NCBI GenBank assembly: GCA_041396245.1
Contig: JAWKYW010000007.1
Span: 62,001-126,000 of the forward strand
DNA length: 64,000 nucleotides
Source of the DNA: Desulfobacillus sp041396245
GTDB taxonomy: Bacteria; Pseudomonadota; Gammaproteobacteria; Burkholderiales; Rhodocyclaceae
Reading direction: 5' to 3'
In this document: piece after piece, positions 33,197-41,480 of the stretch
Layout: every line of letters starts with the position of its first letter
Position numbering within the stretch: the first letter of the stretch is position 1
Program-made: the position numbers and the translations under genes
The notes under the pieces: model-generated
Told to the model about the DNA's origin: nothing
Seen by the model: only the letters and a program-made list of their open reading frames with translations
Database searches by the model: none

Positions 33197-35572
33197 CTAC
33201 TTGATGCAGACCGCGCGGATCTGCTTGATGTCGGTGATGCCCTGCAGGACTTTCTGGATGCCGTCCATCTTCAGGGTGAGCATGCCTTCGTTCAGTCCGG
33301 TCGCCAGCAATTCCGCCACCCGGGCATGTTCCTGGATCTGCTTCTTGATCGTGTCTGAGCCGACAAGAAGCTCATGCAGGCCGACGCGGCCCTTGTAGCC
33401 GGTATTGCCGCATTTCTCGCAGCCCTTGGCCCGGTACAGCGTGAATTGCCCCTTGCCGTCGGCATAGTCCTTCACCCACTCCTTGTAGATATCCTCGTAG
33501 GCGGCCTTGGCGTTCTTCTTGAAGATGTCCGTATTGAGCAGCTCCTCGCAGTACTCGGTGAGCAGGCTCTTCATCTCGTCCGGCGGCGGCGCGTAGGCCT
33601 GCTTGCACTCGCCGCACAGGCGCTTGCCCAGCCGCTGGGCCAGGATGCCGAGCAGGGCGTCGGCGAAGTTGAAGGGGTCCATGCCCATGTCGAGCAGGCG
33701 GGTGATCGACTCGGGCGCGCTGTTGGTGTGCAGGGTGGCGAACACCAGGTGGCCGGTGAGCGAGGCCTCGATGCCGATGGAGACGGTCTCCTTGTCACGC
33801 ATCTCGCCGACCATGATGATGTCCGGGTCGGCGCGCAGGAAGGCGCGCATGATGGTGGCGAAGTCGAGCCCGGCCTTGCGGTTGATCTGCACCTGGCGCA
33901 GGCCCTTCTGGGTGATTTCGACCGGGTCCTCGGCCGTCCAGATCTTGGTGTCCGGCGTGTTGAGGTGCTTCAGCACGGAGTGCAGCGTGGTCGTCTTGCC
34001 GGAACCGGTCGGACCGCAGACGAAGAACAGGCCGTAGGGCTTTTCGACCACCGATTTCAGCCGCTCCAGGTTCTTCGGCAGGATGCCGAGCTTCTCGAGC
34101 GGAATCGGCTCGCCGGCGGCCAGGATGCGCATCACCACGTCCTCGACGCCGCCGGCGGAGGGAATCGTCGCCACCCGCAGCTCGATGTCGAGCGGACCGA
34201 ACTTCTTGAACTTGATCTTGCCGTCCTGCGGCTTGCGGCGCTCGGAGATGTCGAGGTCGCACATGATCTTCAAACGCGCCACCAGGGCGTTGCGGTAGCT
34301 GGCGGGAATCTCGATGTAGTTGGCCAGCGAGCCGTCCTTGCGGAAGCGGATGATGGTCTTTTCCTTGCCCGGCCGCGGCTCGATGTGGATGTCGGAGGCG
34401 CCCTGGCTGTAGGCATCGATGATGATCTTGTTGACCAGCTTGACCAGCTCGTTGTCGGCCGCCGCCGAGAGGTCCTCGCTGCTGACGTCGCTGACGCCCT
34501 CGTCGCCCTCGTCCATGTCGGACAGAAGGTCGCCGACCGAGCCGTAGTCGGCGGCCGCCCCGTAGAACTGGTCGAGGGACTGCTTGAATTCCTGGATGGT
34601 GGTGACGCGGAAGACCAGCTTGCTCTTGGGAAAGACGTTGTTGACGATGCGCGAGCTTTTCACCTGCTCGGGGTCCATGGTCAGGATGACGATGCCTTCC
34701 TTCGTCTCCTCGATCGGCAGCCACTGGTTCTCCTCGACGTATTCCCGCTTGAGGTTCCTCAGCAGGTCCATCGGCTTGATGCGGTCGTTCTTGTAGGGTT
34801 CGTAGGGCACGCCGAAGAACTTCGACAGGGCGGCGCCGATGGCCGCCAGCTTGACCTGGAACTCGGCCTGCAGGACGGTTTCGATGTCCTGCCCCTTGCG
34901 CCGCGCCGAGCGCGTGGCCAGGTCGAACTCGGCAGCCGAGAGGACGGCATCGGCGACCAGGTGGTCGTATTTCGACTTGACGACGTGGGCCGGCTTCTGG
35001 CGCTGGGCGAAGGCGATGGCCAGCGTCTCGCACAGGCCCTTGACCCCCTCCTCGGCTACCTGGGAGAAGGGTGCGCCGCCCTTGTTGTTGATGAGCTGGA
35101 CGACGCCGAGCAGCTCGCCGTTGTGGGCATCGGTGATCGGCGCCACCAGCATCTGCTTGGTGCGGTAGCCGGTGCGTTTGTCGACTTCCTGCAGGAAGCG
35201 CAGGCTGGGCGTATGCGACTTCAGTTCGGCTTCGTCGTAGACGTCGCGAATGTTGGCGATTTTTTTCGACAGCGCGACGAAACCGGCGATGCTCTGGTCG
35301 GCGATGGGCAGCCGCAGGTCCTTGAAGGAGTTGAGCCCGGTCTTGATCTTGGAGACGATCGAGGACTTGTCCTCGCTCACCGCATAGATGGTCAGGCGGT
35401 CTGCGTTGAAGAGGGTGCAGATGTCCTGCGACAGCTCGAGCATGATCTCGTCGATGTTCGACGTCGCATGGATCTTGTTGGTGACCGTCTGCAGGTTCTT
35501 GAAGAACGTCAGGCGGCTGGCGACGTCCGCCGCCCCGCCCGCATCCTGCGTCGTGCCAAGTACCGCACTCAT
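33197..35572 (-). CDS. GspE/PilB-type secretion ATPase with N-terminal GAF domain
   Basis: The 791-residue protein has a GAF domain (about 20-190) and a T2SSE-N/MshEN-like region (about 200-345). The motor core has Walker A GPTGSGKTT (520-528), an Asp box TAEDPVEITQ, Walker B ADPDIIMVGEMRD and a His box FATLHTN. A tetracysteine zinc motif is present (LCGECK and CEKCGNTG). Such ATPases drive type IV pilus or type II secretion assembly. The GAF fusion is unusual, and no inner-membrane PilC/GspF gene is adjacent. AGAGG precedes the ATG at 35572. The upstream open frame to 36580 is a different reading of the next gene and is not part of it. Confidence 0.9.
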   Translation of the reverse strand: MSAVLGTTQDAGGAADVASRLTFFKNLQTVTNKIHATSNIDEIMLELSQDICTLFNADRLTIYAVSEDKSSIVSKIKTGLNSFKDLRLPIADQSIAGFVALSKKIANIRDVYDEAELKSHTPSLRFLQEVDKRTGYRTKQMLVAPITDAHNGELLGVVQLINNKGGAPFSQVAEEGVKGLCETLAIAFAQRQKPAHVVKSKYDHLVADAVLSAAEFDLATRSARRKGQDIETVLQAEFQVKLAAIGAALSKFFGVPYEPYKNDRIKPMDLLRNLKREYVEENQWLPIEETKEGIVILTMDPEQVKSSRIVNNVFPKSKLVFRVTTIQEFKQSLDQFYGAAADYGSVGDLLSDMDEGDEGVSDVSSEDLSAAADNELVKLVNKIIIDAYSQGASDIHIEPRPGKEKTIIRFRKDGSLANYIEIPASYRNALVARLKIMCDLDISERRKPQDGKIKFKKFGPLDIELRVATIPSAGGVEDVVMRILAAGEPIPLEKLGILPKNLERLKSVVEKPYGLFFVCGPTGSGKTTTLHSVLKHLNTPDTKIWTAEDPVEITQKGLRQVQINRKAGLDFATIMRAFLRADPDIIMVGEMRDKETVSIGIEASLTGHLVFATLHTNSAPESITRLLDMGMDPFNFADALLGILAQRLGKRLCGECKQAYAPPPDEMKSLLTEYCEELLNTDIFKKNAKAAYEDIYKEWVKDYADGKGQFTLYRAKGCEKCGNTGYKGRVGLHELLVGSDTIKKQIQEHARVAELLATGLNEGMLTLKMDGIQKVLQGITDIKQIRAVCIK

Positions 35573-35607
35573 TCCGAATACCCTCTCTGAGCCATGGAGA
35601 GCGGCGT

Positions 35608-36672
35608 TCAGGCCGCGATTCCGCGCAGGCCGCCTTCGAGCAGATAGGCCTTGTAGCCGCGCTGGGAGAGCAGGAACGCCGCCGCCGAACTGCGCCGTCC
35701 GCTCTGGCAATAAACAATATACTCCTTCTCGCGATCGAGCGAACCGAACAGGTTGCGTATCTCGTTGAGCGGAATATTGATCGCGCCGTGCAGCTTGTCG
35801 GCGTTGTGCTCGGCGGCGAAACGCACGTCCAGCCAGATTGCCCCGTCCGCCACCCTGGCCTCCGCCTCCCGCCGCGACAGTCGGCGCATCAGGGGCTCTT
35901 TCAGCAGTTCGACGAAATCCGCCTTCGCCAGCCGGAGCAGGACGCCGTCGGTCTTCATGACGACGGTCGCATTCCGCCTGGCGTTCGCCACCAGGGCCTC
36001 TTCGCCGAAGGCATCGCCGCCCTTGAGCTCGGCCAGCTCCATGCTGGCGCCGCCGACCTGGCGCGTCACCTGGCAGCGACCGCTTTCGATCACGTAGTAG
36101 AAGTCGCCCTCCCCGCCCTCTTGCACGATGCTTTGTCCGCGGGCAACCTTGACCCGCTCGAAGCGCCGGAAAAGTTCTTCGATATGGGCGGCGGGCAGAT
36201 TGGCAAAAATGCCGCTGGTCAGGTTTTCGGCGGCGAACATGCCGGACATGGTGCGCCAGTCCGTCCGGTCCGCGGTCTCGTCGGTTTTCCTGGCGGCCGA
36301 GCCGGCCGGCGAGGCGAGCTGGTCCCAGGTCAGCATGATGTCGAGGATTTCCTCGTCGATGCGAATGAGCTCGACATCGGTGATCGCCTTGGCGCCGGTG
36401 AAAGGGGGCTTGCGCCTGTCGAGGGAACCCCTGGCCGCCTCGGTGCCGCCGACGAGGATTTCCGAGCTGGCGTCGGGGTTGTCGAGCTTCAGTTCCCCCT
36501 TGACGAGATAGACCGCCTGGCCCTGTAGGCCCTTCAGCCGGAACGGATCGAGGTTGCGGCTGATCTTCTCGAGGTAGCACATGCGGGATATCTCGCGCAG
36601 GCTGTCCGGCGAGAGGGCGCCGAGCGGTTCCAGTTTGCCCAGCAGTTCGGGGGAAATCGTTTGGGCGCTCAT
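35608..36672 (-). CDS. Cyclic-nucleotide-binding protein with C-terminal rhodanese domain
   Basis: The 354-residue protein has a degenerate cNMP-binding-like N-terminal domain (about 20-120). A well-conserved second one follows (about 150-270) with FYYVIESGRCQVTR and the phosphate-binding cassette GGDAFGEEALVANARRNATV. The rhodanese-like domain (about 265-354) has the active-site Cys in VYCQSGRRSSAAA. There is no DNA-binding domain, so it is not a CRP-type regulator. Adjacent to an adenylate cyclase, it is the likely cAMP effector of the island (inference). It is encoded between the MBL-fold gene and the GspE-type ATPase. Confidence 0.87.
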   Translation of the reverse strand: MSAQTISPELLGKLEPLGALSPDSLREISRMCYLEKISRNLDPFRLKGLQGQAVYLVKGELKLDNPDASSEILVGGTEAARGSLDRRKPPFTGAKAITDVELIRIDEEILDIMLTWDQLASPAGSAARKTDETADRTDWRTMSGMFAAENLTSGIFANLPAAHIEELFRRFERVKVARGQSIVQEGGEGDFYYVIESGRCQVTRQVGGASMELAELKGGDAFGEEALVANARRNATVVMKTDGVLLRLAKADFVELLKEPLMRRLSRREAEARVADGAIWLDVRFAAEHNADKLHGAINIPLNEIRNLFGSLDREKEYIVYCQSGRRSSAAAFLLSQRGYKAYLLEGGLRGIAA

Positions 36673-36680
36673 CGTCGGGC

Positions 36681-37448
36681 CTAGAGTTCGAACACCTGGT
36701 TGTTCTGCAGCATGCGCGGCTTGTATTCGCCGATGAACTCCTCGATCTCCTGCATGGTCAGCTCGATCTGGCCGGGCTTGAGGTGGGTGATATAGATGTC
36801 GGCCTCGCGCTGCAGCTTGAGCAGTTCTTCCTTGAGCAGGTCGGGGCAGAGGTGCTTCGAGGCGACGGCCAGTTGCCGCTCGCGGTTGGAAAAGGCGGTC
36901 TCGATGATGAGCGTGCGCAGGTTGCGGATCTTGTTGACGGCCTTCCACAGTTCGTCGCAGACCGTGGTGTCGCCGCTGAAGACCAGGCTGCCTTCCCCGG
37001 AATCGATGCGGTAGCCGACCGCCGGCACGGTATGGTTGGCCGGCAAGGGAGTGATTTCCCGCCCGTCCAGCTTGACCGTCTTGCCGACCCGGGTTTCGGC
37101 ATAGCGCATGAAGGGCCTGTCGCGATCGGGTATCTCCGAGAAGTCGGGCCAGATGGCCCAGTTGAAGATGTGCGCCTGGATGATTTCCAGCGTGGCCTGG
37201 GTGGCATGCACCGTCAGCGGCTTGTTGCGCATGTCGCCGACGGTGTCGACGATGAACGGCAGGCAGGCGACGTGGTCGAGGTGGGAGTGGGTGAGGAAGA
37301 CATGATCGATCAGCGCCAGCTCGGCCAGCGACAGGTCCCCGACCCCGGTTCCCGCGTCGATCAGGATGTCGTGGTCGACCAGCAGCGAGGTCGTGCGCAG
37401 GTGCCGCCCGCCGATGCCGCCACTGCAACCGAGAACCCTGACCTTCAT
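36681..37448 (-). CDS. Metallo-beta-lactamase-fold hydrolase (possible cyclic nucleotide phosphodiesterase)
   Basis: The 255-residue MBL-fold protein has the metal motif HSHLDH (54-59), an Asp in FSGDTTVCDEL and a late His in YITHLKPGQ. The architecture matches the MBL group that includes class II-type cAMP phosphodiesterases and RNase Z relatives. Placement between an adenylate cyclase and a cNMP-binding protein favours cAMP hydrolysis, but this is inference. It starts 13 bp after the cyclase stop and is followed 8 bp later by the cNMP/rhodanese gene. Confidence 0.78.
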   Translation of the reverse strand: MKVRVLGCSGGIGGRHLRTTSLLVDHDILIDAGTGVGDLSLAELALIDHVFLTHSHLDHVACLPFIVDTVGDMRNKPLTVHATQATLEIIQAHIFNWAIWPDFSEIPDRDRPFMRYAETRVGKTVKLDGREITPLPANHTVPAVGYRIDSGEGSLVFSGDTTVCDELWKAVNKIRNLRTLIIETAFSNRERQLAVASKHLCPDLLKEELLKLQREADIYITHLKPGQIELTMQEIEEFIGEYKPRMLQNNQVFEL

Positions 37449-37461
37449 CGTTGAATTCTCA

Positions 37462-39717
37462 TTACTTGGTCTCGAATTTCCACACGCCCTTCCAGTCCGG
37501 TTCGGGCGGCGCCTTGCGCAGGTGGGCCACCCGCTCCATGTACTTGGCGTAGAGCCCGCAACCGGGCGCCATGCGCGACAGATTGAGCAGCGCCACTTCG
37601 GTCTGATCCCACTCCTGCGCGCGGTAGTGCCGCAGGGCCTGGTTCCACAGCTTGACCTCTTCCAGCACCGCCTTGCCCACCTCGCCTTCGGGGCCGAGCG
37701 GCTCGTAGATGGCGACCGGTTCGTCCTTGCCTTTCACCTGCACCCGGTCCACCTCGCGGAAGACGATGTCCTTGACGGCCTTGCGCGTTTCTTCCCCCAC
37801 CAGGATGCCGACGCCGTATTGCTTGGTGATGCCCTCGAGCCGGGAGCCGAGGTTGACGGCGTCGCCCATGACAGTATAAGCCTTGCGCACCACCGATCCC
37901 ATGTCTCCGACGGTCATGTCGCCGGTATTGACGCCGACGCCGATCTTGATTTCCGGCCAGCCCTTGGCCGCAAAGGCCTTGTTGACGGCCGGCAGCGCGG
38001 CCTGCATCTGCATGGCCGTGACGACGGCCTGGCGGGCGTGCTGGGCATCGCTGACCGGAGCGCCCCAGAAGGCCATGATGGCGTCCCCGATGTACTTGTC
38101 CAGCGTGCCGCGGTTCCTCCGCACCACTTCGGTCATGGCCGACAGGTATTCGTTCATCAGGCGGGTCAGTTCGTCCGGCTCCAGTCCCTCGGAGATCGTG
38201 GTGAAGCCGCGAACGTCCGAGAACAGCACCGTCAGCTCGGCCTTGCGCCCGTCCATGCTGTAGGCCTCGGGATCGCGGCTCATCTCCTCCACCAGCTCGG
38301 GCGGCACGTACTGGCCGAACAACTCGGTGAATTGGCGCTTGGTCTTCGACTCGACGAAATAGCCGTAGGACATGTTGAGCGCGTACAAAGTCAGTACCAG
38401 GAGCACGGCGGAAGCGAGCGGCAGCACCAGGTTGCCGTAGTGCCAGAAGGCGAGGTTCACCGTCACCACGAAGAGCAGGACCACCAGGGATGCCAGGGTG
38501 GCGCGCAGCGGTGAGAGCACGGGCAGCAGCAGCACCATGACCAGGCCGGCCAGCAGCAGCAGCATGATTTCCGCTCCAAGAACATAGGGCGGCTTCAGCT
38601 TGATGGCGCCATCGAGCATGCCGGTGATCAGGTTGGCGTGGATTTCCACGCCGGGATAGGCTTCGCCCACCGGAGTGGCGCGCAGGTCGAGCAGGCCCGG
38701 CGCGGTCGTGCCGACCAGCGCCACCTTGCCCTTCAGTTCGCCCGGCTTGACCCGGTCGGCGAGGATATCGGCAATCGAATAGTATCGGAAGCTGCCCTGA
38801 TAGCCGCGGTAGGGAATCAGGGCGGCAACGTTCTCGTCTACCGGAATGCGCAGCGTGCCGCGCTCCGTCGGCAGGTCGATGGCCTCCATGCCCTGGTAGC
38901 TCCTGCTGGAAAACCAGTTTTCTTCAGGAAACCAGGGCACCACCTTCGGCTGGCCGATCAGGGCCCGCACCATGGCCAGGGACAGGGCCTCGTAATATTC
39001 GCCCTTGTATTCGGCCAGCAGGGGAACCCGGCGCGAAATGCCGTCGAAGTCGACCACGGGATTGAAATGGCCGCCTGACAGGGCCGCTTGCTGGAACTCG
39101 GCCAGGTTGCCGCCGTGATTGGCCCAGACGGTGAAGGGGATGCTCCGCCCTGTGAAACTGCCTTTCGGCAATGCGGGTGGAGGCAGGGCGCCGCTGGATA
39201 CGCCGTCGCTGCGTCCCGAAAGGTAGTAGCCGAGGATCACCGGCCGCCCCTTGAGGGTTTCCGCAAAGCGCCCGTCGTGGTCCAGGCGGGGGCGAAGTTC
39301 CTTCAAGGCGGACTGGAAGGCGGGGTTGTCCCCCAGTTCCTTCCGCGCCAGATTCTCCAGCACTTTCAGCCCGGAACTGTCGTCCGGCTCGGCGAATACC
39401 ACGTCGAATCCGAGCAGCGCAATGCCGTGCTGGTCGAAGAGCTTCGTGATGAGCTGTGAAACGCGGTCCCGCCCCCAGGGCCAGCGACCGACCTCGCCAA
39501 GGGATTTTTCGTCGATATCGAGAATGACGACACGATCGTCCACGCCCTGCGGCATGGTCAGGCGCACCTTCGTGTCGTAGAAGATGGCGTCGAGACGATT
39601 GATGAAGCCGAGCTGGTAGAAACGCGAGGCATGGCCCAGCAGAACCAGCAGGACCACGACCCCCAGTGCATACCTGACGATGTGCTGCCTCAAGACCGCC
39701 CCTTTTCGACTGGACAC
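37462..39717 (-). CDS. CHASE2 transmembrane adenylate cyclase
   Basis: The 751-residue class III cyclase has an N-terminal TM helix (about 14-30) and an extracytoplasmic CHASE2 sensor (about 40-345; FYDTKVRL and DIDEKSLGEVGRWPW). Three TM helices lie at about 350-430 and the catalytic domain at about 490-680. Metal-binding Asp501 (LFSDVRGF) and Asp545 (YIGDAIMAFWG) are present, with adenine-selecting Lys in LDKYIGD. A helical tail follows. It is expected to make cAMP in response to an external cue. The kinase at 41481 has the same sensor type. Confidence 0.92.
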   Translation of the reverse strand: MSSRKGAVLRQHIVRYALGVVVLLVLLGHASRFYQLGFINRLDAIFYDTKVRLTMPQGVDDRVVILDIDEKSLGEVGRWPWGRDRVSQLITKLFDQHGIALLGFDVVFAEPDDSSGLKVLENLARKELGDNPAFQSALKELRPRLDHDGRFAETLKGRPVILGYYLSGRSDGVSSGALPPPALPKGSFTGRSIPFTVWANHGGNLAEFQQAALSGGHFNPVVDFDGISRRVPLLAEYKGEYYEALSLAMVRALIGQPKVVPWFPEENWFSSRSYQGMEAIDLPTERGTLRIPVDENVAALIPYRGYQGSFRYYSIADILADRVKPGELKGKVALVGTTAPGLLDLRATPVGEAYPGVEIHANLITGMLDGAIKLKPPYVLGAEIMLLLLAGLVMVLLLPVLSPLRATLASLVVLLFVVTVNLAFWHYGNLVLPLASAVLLVLTLYALNMSYGYFVESKTKRQFTELFGQYVPPELVEEMSRDPEAYSMDGRKAELTVLFSDVRGFTTISEGLEPDELTRLMNEYLSAMTEVVRRNRGTLDKYIGDAIMAFWGAPVSDAQHARQAVVTAMQMQAALPAVNKAFAAKGWPEIKIGVGVNTGDMTVGDMGSVVRKAYTVMGDAVNLGSRLEGITKQYGVGILVGEETRKAVKDIVFREVDRVQVKGKDEPVAIYEPLGPEGEVGKAVLEEVKLWNQALRHYRAQEWDQTEVALLNLSRMAPGCGLYAKYMERVAHLRKAPPEPDWKGVWKFETK

Positions 39718-39789
39718 GCCACGGGCAAGCTTAGCGCCCTTCGCAGGTCATGGGTAGGAACAAATTCACGCCGGCGGGGCCGGCCCCGT

Positions 39790-40548
39790 TCAGGCCTTGA
39801 AGAAGAACTCCATCTTGACGCCGGCCAGTTCGATGACGTCGTGGTCCTTCAGTTCGTGCGGATGGGCGTCCAGCACGGTGCCATTGACGACCGGAAAGTC
39901 GGTGCCCTCGACGTGGGTGATGAAGTAGCCGTGCGGCCTGCGGGTAATGACGGCCACTTGCACGCCCGGCTTGCCCAGGGTGGTAAGGTTTTTCGTCAAT
40001 TCCAGCTCCTTCCCGGCATTGGCGCCGGTCAGGATCTGGATGAATCCGGTCGCGGTGGCCCGCGGCGGAGGCGGCGCCGCGGGGGCGGCTGCGGCGGGGG
40101 GCGGCGCCAGGCCGGCCTGGGTGTCGACGGCCTTCATGCCGACCTGGGTGTCGCTCATCGCGGGCGCCTTGGCGGCCGCCTGTTCCACCGTCTTCTTCAT
40201 CAGGTCGGGCCGCAACACCATCGTCTTCTCGAAATCGGCTGCCGTCGTCTGCGATGGCGTCTCGTTGATGTACTTGAGTTTGTACTTGCCCAGCTCGATG
40301 ACGTCGTTGTTCTGCAGAAAATGCTTCTTGACCGGCTGGCCGTTCACATACGTGCCGTTGGTGCTGTTCAGGTCCTCGAGGAACGAATCGTTGAGGATCG
40401 TCACGATCACCGAGTGCTCGCCGCTGATGGCCAGGTTGTCGATCTGGATGTCGTTGTGCGGCTTGCGCCCGATCGTCGTCCGCTCCTTGGTAAGCGGAAT
40501 CTCCTTGAGCACCAGGCCGTCCATGCTTAGGATTAACTTAGCAGCCAT
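39790..40548 (-). CDS. Two-FHA-domain protein
   Basis: The 252-residue protein has an N-terminal FHA domain (about 1-95) with TTIGRKPHNDIQID, SGEHSVI and NSTNGTYVNG, the phosphothreonine-binding loops. A second, more degenerate FHA-like domain follows (about 165-252). The linker is Ala/Pro-rich and has Thr sites (EKTMVLRP, DTQVGM, DTQAGL). It lies between the cyclase and PP2C/kinase genes and probably reads phosphorylation by the CHASE2 kinase. It starts 20 bp after the PP2C stop. Confidence 0.9.
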   Translation of the reverse strand: MAAKLILSMDGLVLKEIPLTKERTTIGRKPHNDIQIDNLAISGEHSVIVTILNDSFLEDLNSTNGTYVNGQPVKKHFLQNNDVIELGKYKLKYINETPSQTTAADFEKTMVLRPDLMKKTVEQAAAKAPAMSDTQVGMKAVDTQAGLAPPPAAAAPAAPPPPRATATGFIQILTGANAGKELELTKNLTTLGKPGVQVAVITRRPHGYFITHVEGTDFPVVNGTVLDAHPHELKDHDVIELAGVKMEFFFKA

Positions 40549-40568
40549 GTTGGGTCCTTCTCGTCAAA

Positions 40569-41393
40569 TCACCTGAACCATTGCAGCAACCGCGCCCACC
40601 AGCTGCGCGCCACCGGATATTCGCGCGCAATGCGCACCAGCACCACCGAAACATTGTCCCGCCCACCGCTGTCGTTCGCGGTCTGGATCAGCTGTGTCGC
40701 CGCCAGTTCGAGGTTGGCGGAGAGCGCCTGCAGCGTCAGCGCGATCTCCTCGTCCTCGACCATGTCGTTGAGCCCGTCCGAGCACAGCAGGTAGACGTCT
40801 CCCGGCATCGTATCGTAATCCCGGATTTCCGGCTCGACCGCGGGGTCCACCCCCAGGGCCCGGGTCACCAGGTTCTTGTTCTGGGAGTGGCGCGCGTCTT
40901 CCGCCGTAATCATGCCGCTGTCGATCTGCTCCTGCAACAGGGAATGATCGCGCGTGATCGCCTGGAACGCTTCGCCGCGCAGCCGGTAGAGGCGGGAATC
41001 GCCGATGTGGGCGACGGTCATCATGTTGTCGTAGAACAGGGCCACCACCAGGGTCGTGCCCATGCCGGCATACTGGGGCTGGCTCTGCGCAGCCTGGTAG
41101 ATGGCCGTGTTGGCCTTGGCGATCTCGGCCTCGAGGACGCTGTGCGAGCACAGCTTGCCGGAAGCGTCCAGCTGGTGGGGCGGCGTTTTCCCGAAGGCTT
41201 TCTGCAGCTCGCTGCCCAGCAGGGCGGTCGCCATGCCGCTCGCCACCTCGCCCGCATTGTAGCCGCCCATGCCATCGGCGAGGATGGCCAGGCCCAGCGC
41301 GGGACTGGAAAAGACCGCATCCTCGTTGTGCGAACGAACCATGCCGGCATCCGTGCGGCCGACCATCTGCAGTGCCTGGCTGAGATCCATCAC
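40569..41393 (-). CDS. PP2C-family Ser/Thr phosphatase (Stp1-like)
   Basis: The 274-residue phosphatase has the PPM motifs RSHNEDAVF, ILADGMGGYNAGE, VAHIGDSRLYRLR, SDGLNDMV and GGRDNVSVVLV, giving the metal-binding Asp set. It should dephosphorylate targets of the neighbouring kinase, a pairing known from many bacteria. ATG codons at 41393 and 41390 are both possible. The gap to the kinase stop is 87 bp. Confidence 0.93.
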   Translation of the reverse strand: MMDLSQALQMVGRTDAGMVRSHNEDAVFSSPALGLAILADGMGGYNAGEVASGMATALLGSELQKAFGKTPPHQLDASGKLCSHSVLEAEIAKANTAIYQAAQSQPQYAGMGTTLVVALFYDNMMTVAHIGDSRLYRLRGEAFQAITRDHSLLQEQIDSGMITAEDARHSQNKNLVTRALGVDPAVEPEIRDYDTMPGDVYLLCSDGLNDMVEDEEIALTLQALSANLELAATQLIQTANDSGGRDNVSVVLVRIAREYPVARSWWARLLQWFR

Positions 41394-41480
41394 CGCGCCT
41401 CCTGGCGAGTCGTCTCGGGATGGGCATGCGCCCCTACCGGGGGCAGCGAACGAATATGAGCGTGGAGAGCCATGGATGTC

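Noticed and set aside
33374..35590. 738-codon open frame antisense to the GspE-type ATPase
   Set aside because: Shadow of a gene with intact Walker and zinc motifs; composition is repetitive Val/Ala/Gly/Leu-rich as expected from reverse reading of high-GC codons.
33197..36580. A single 1127-residue protein joining the ATPase frame to its upstream extension
   Set aside because: The upstream 336 codons read the cNMP-binding/rhodanese gene out of frame; a ribosome-binding site and ATG exist at 35572.
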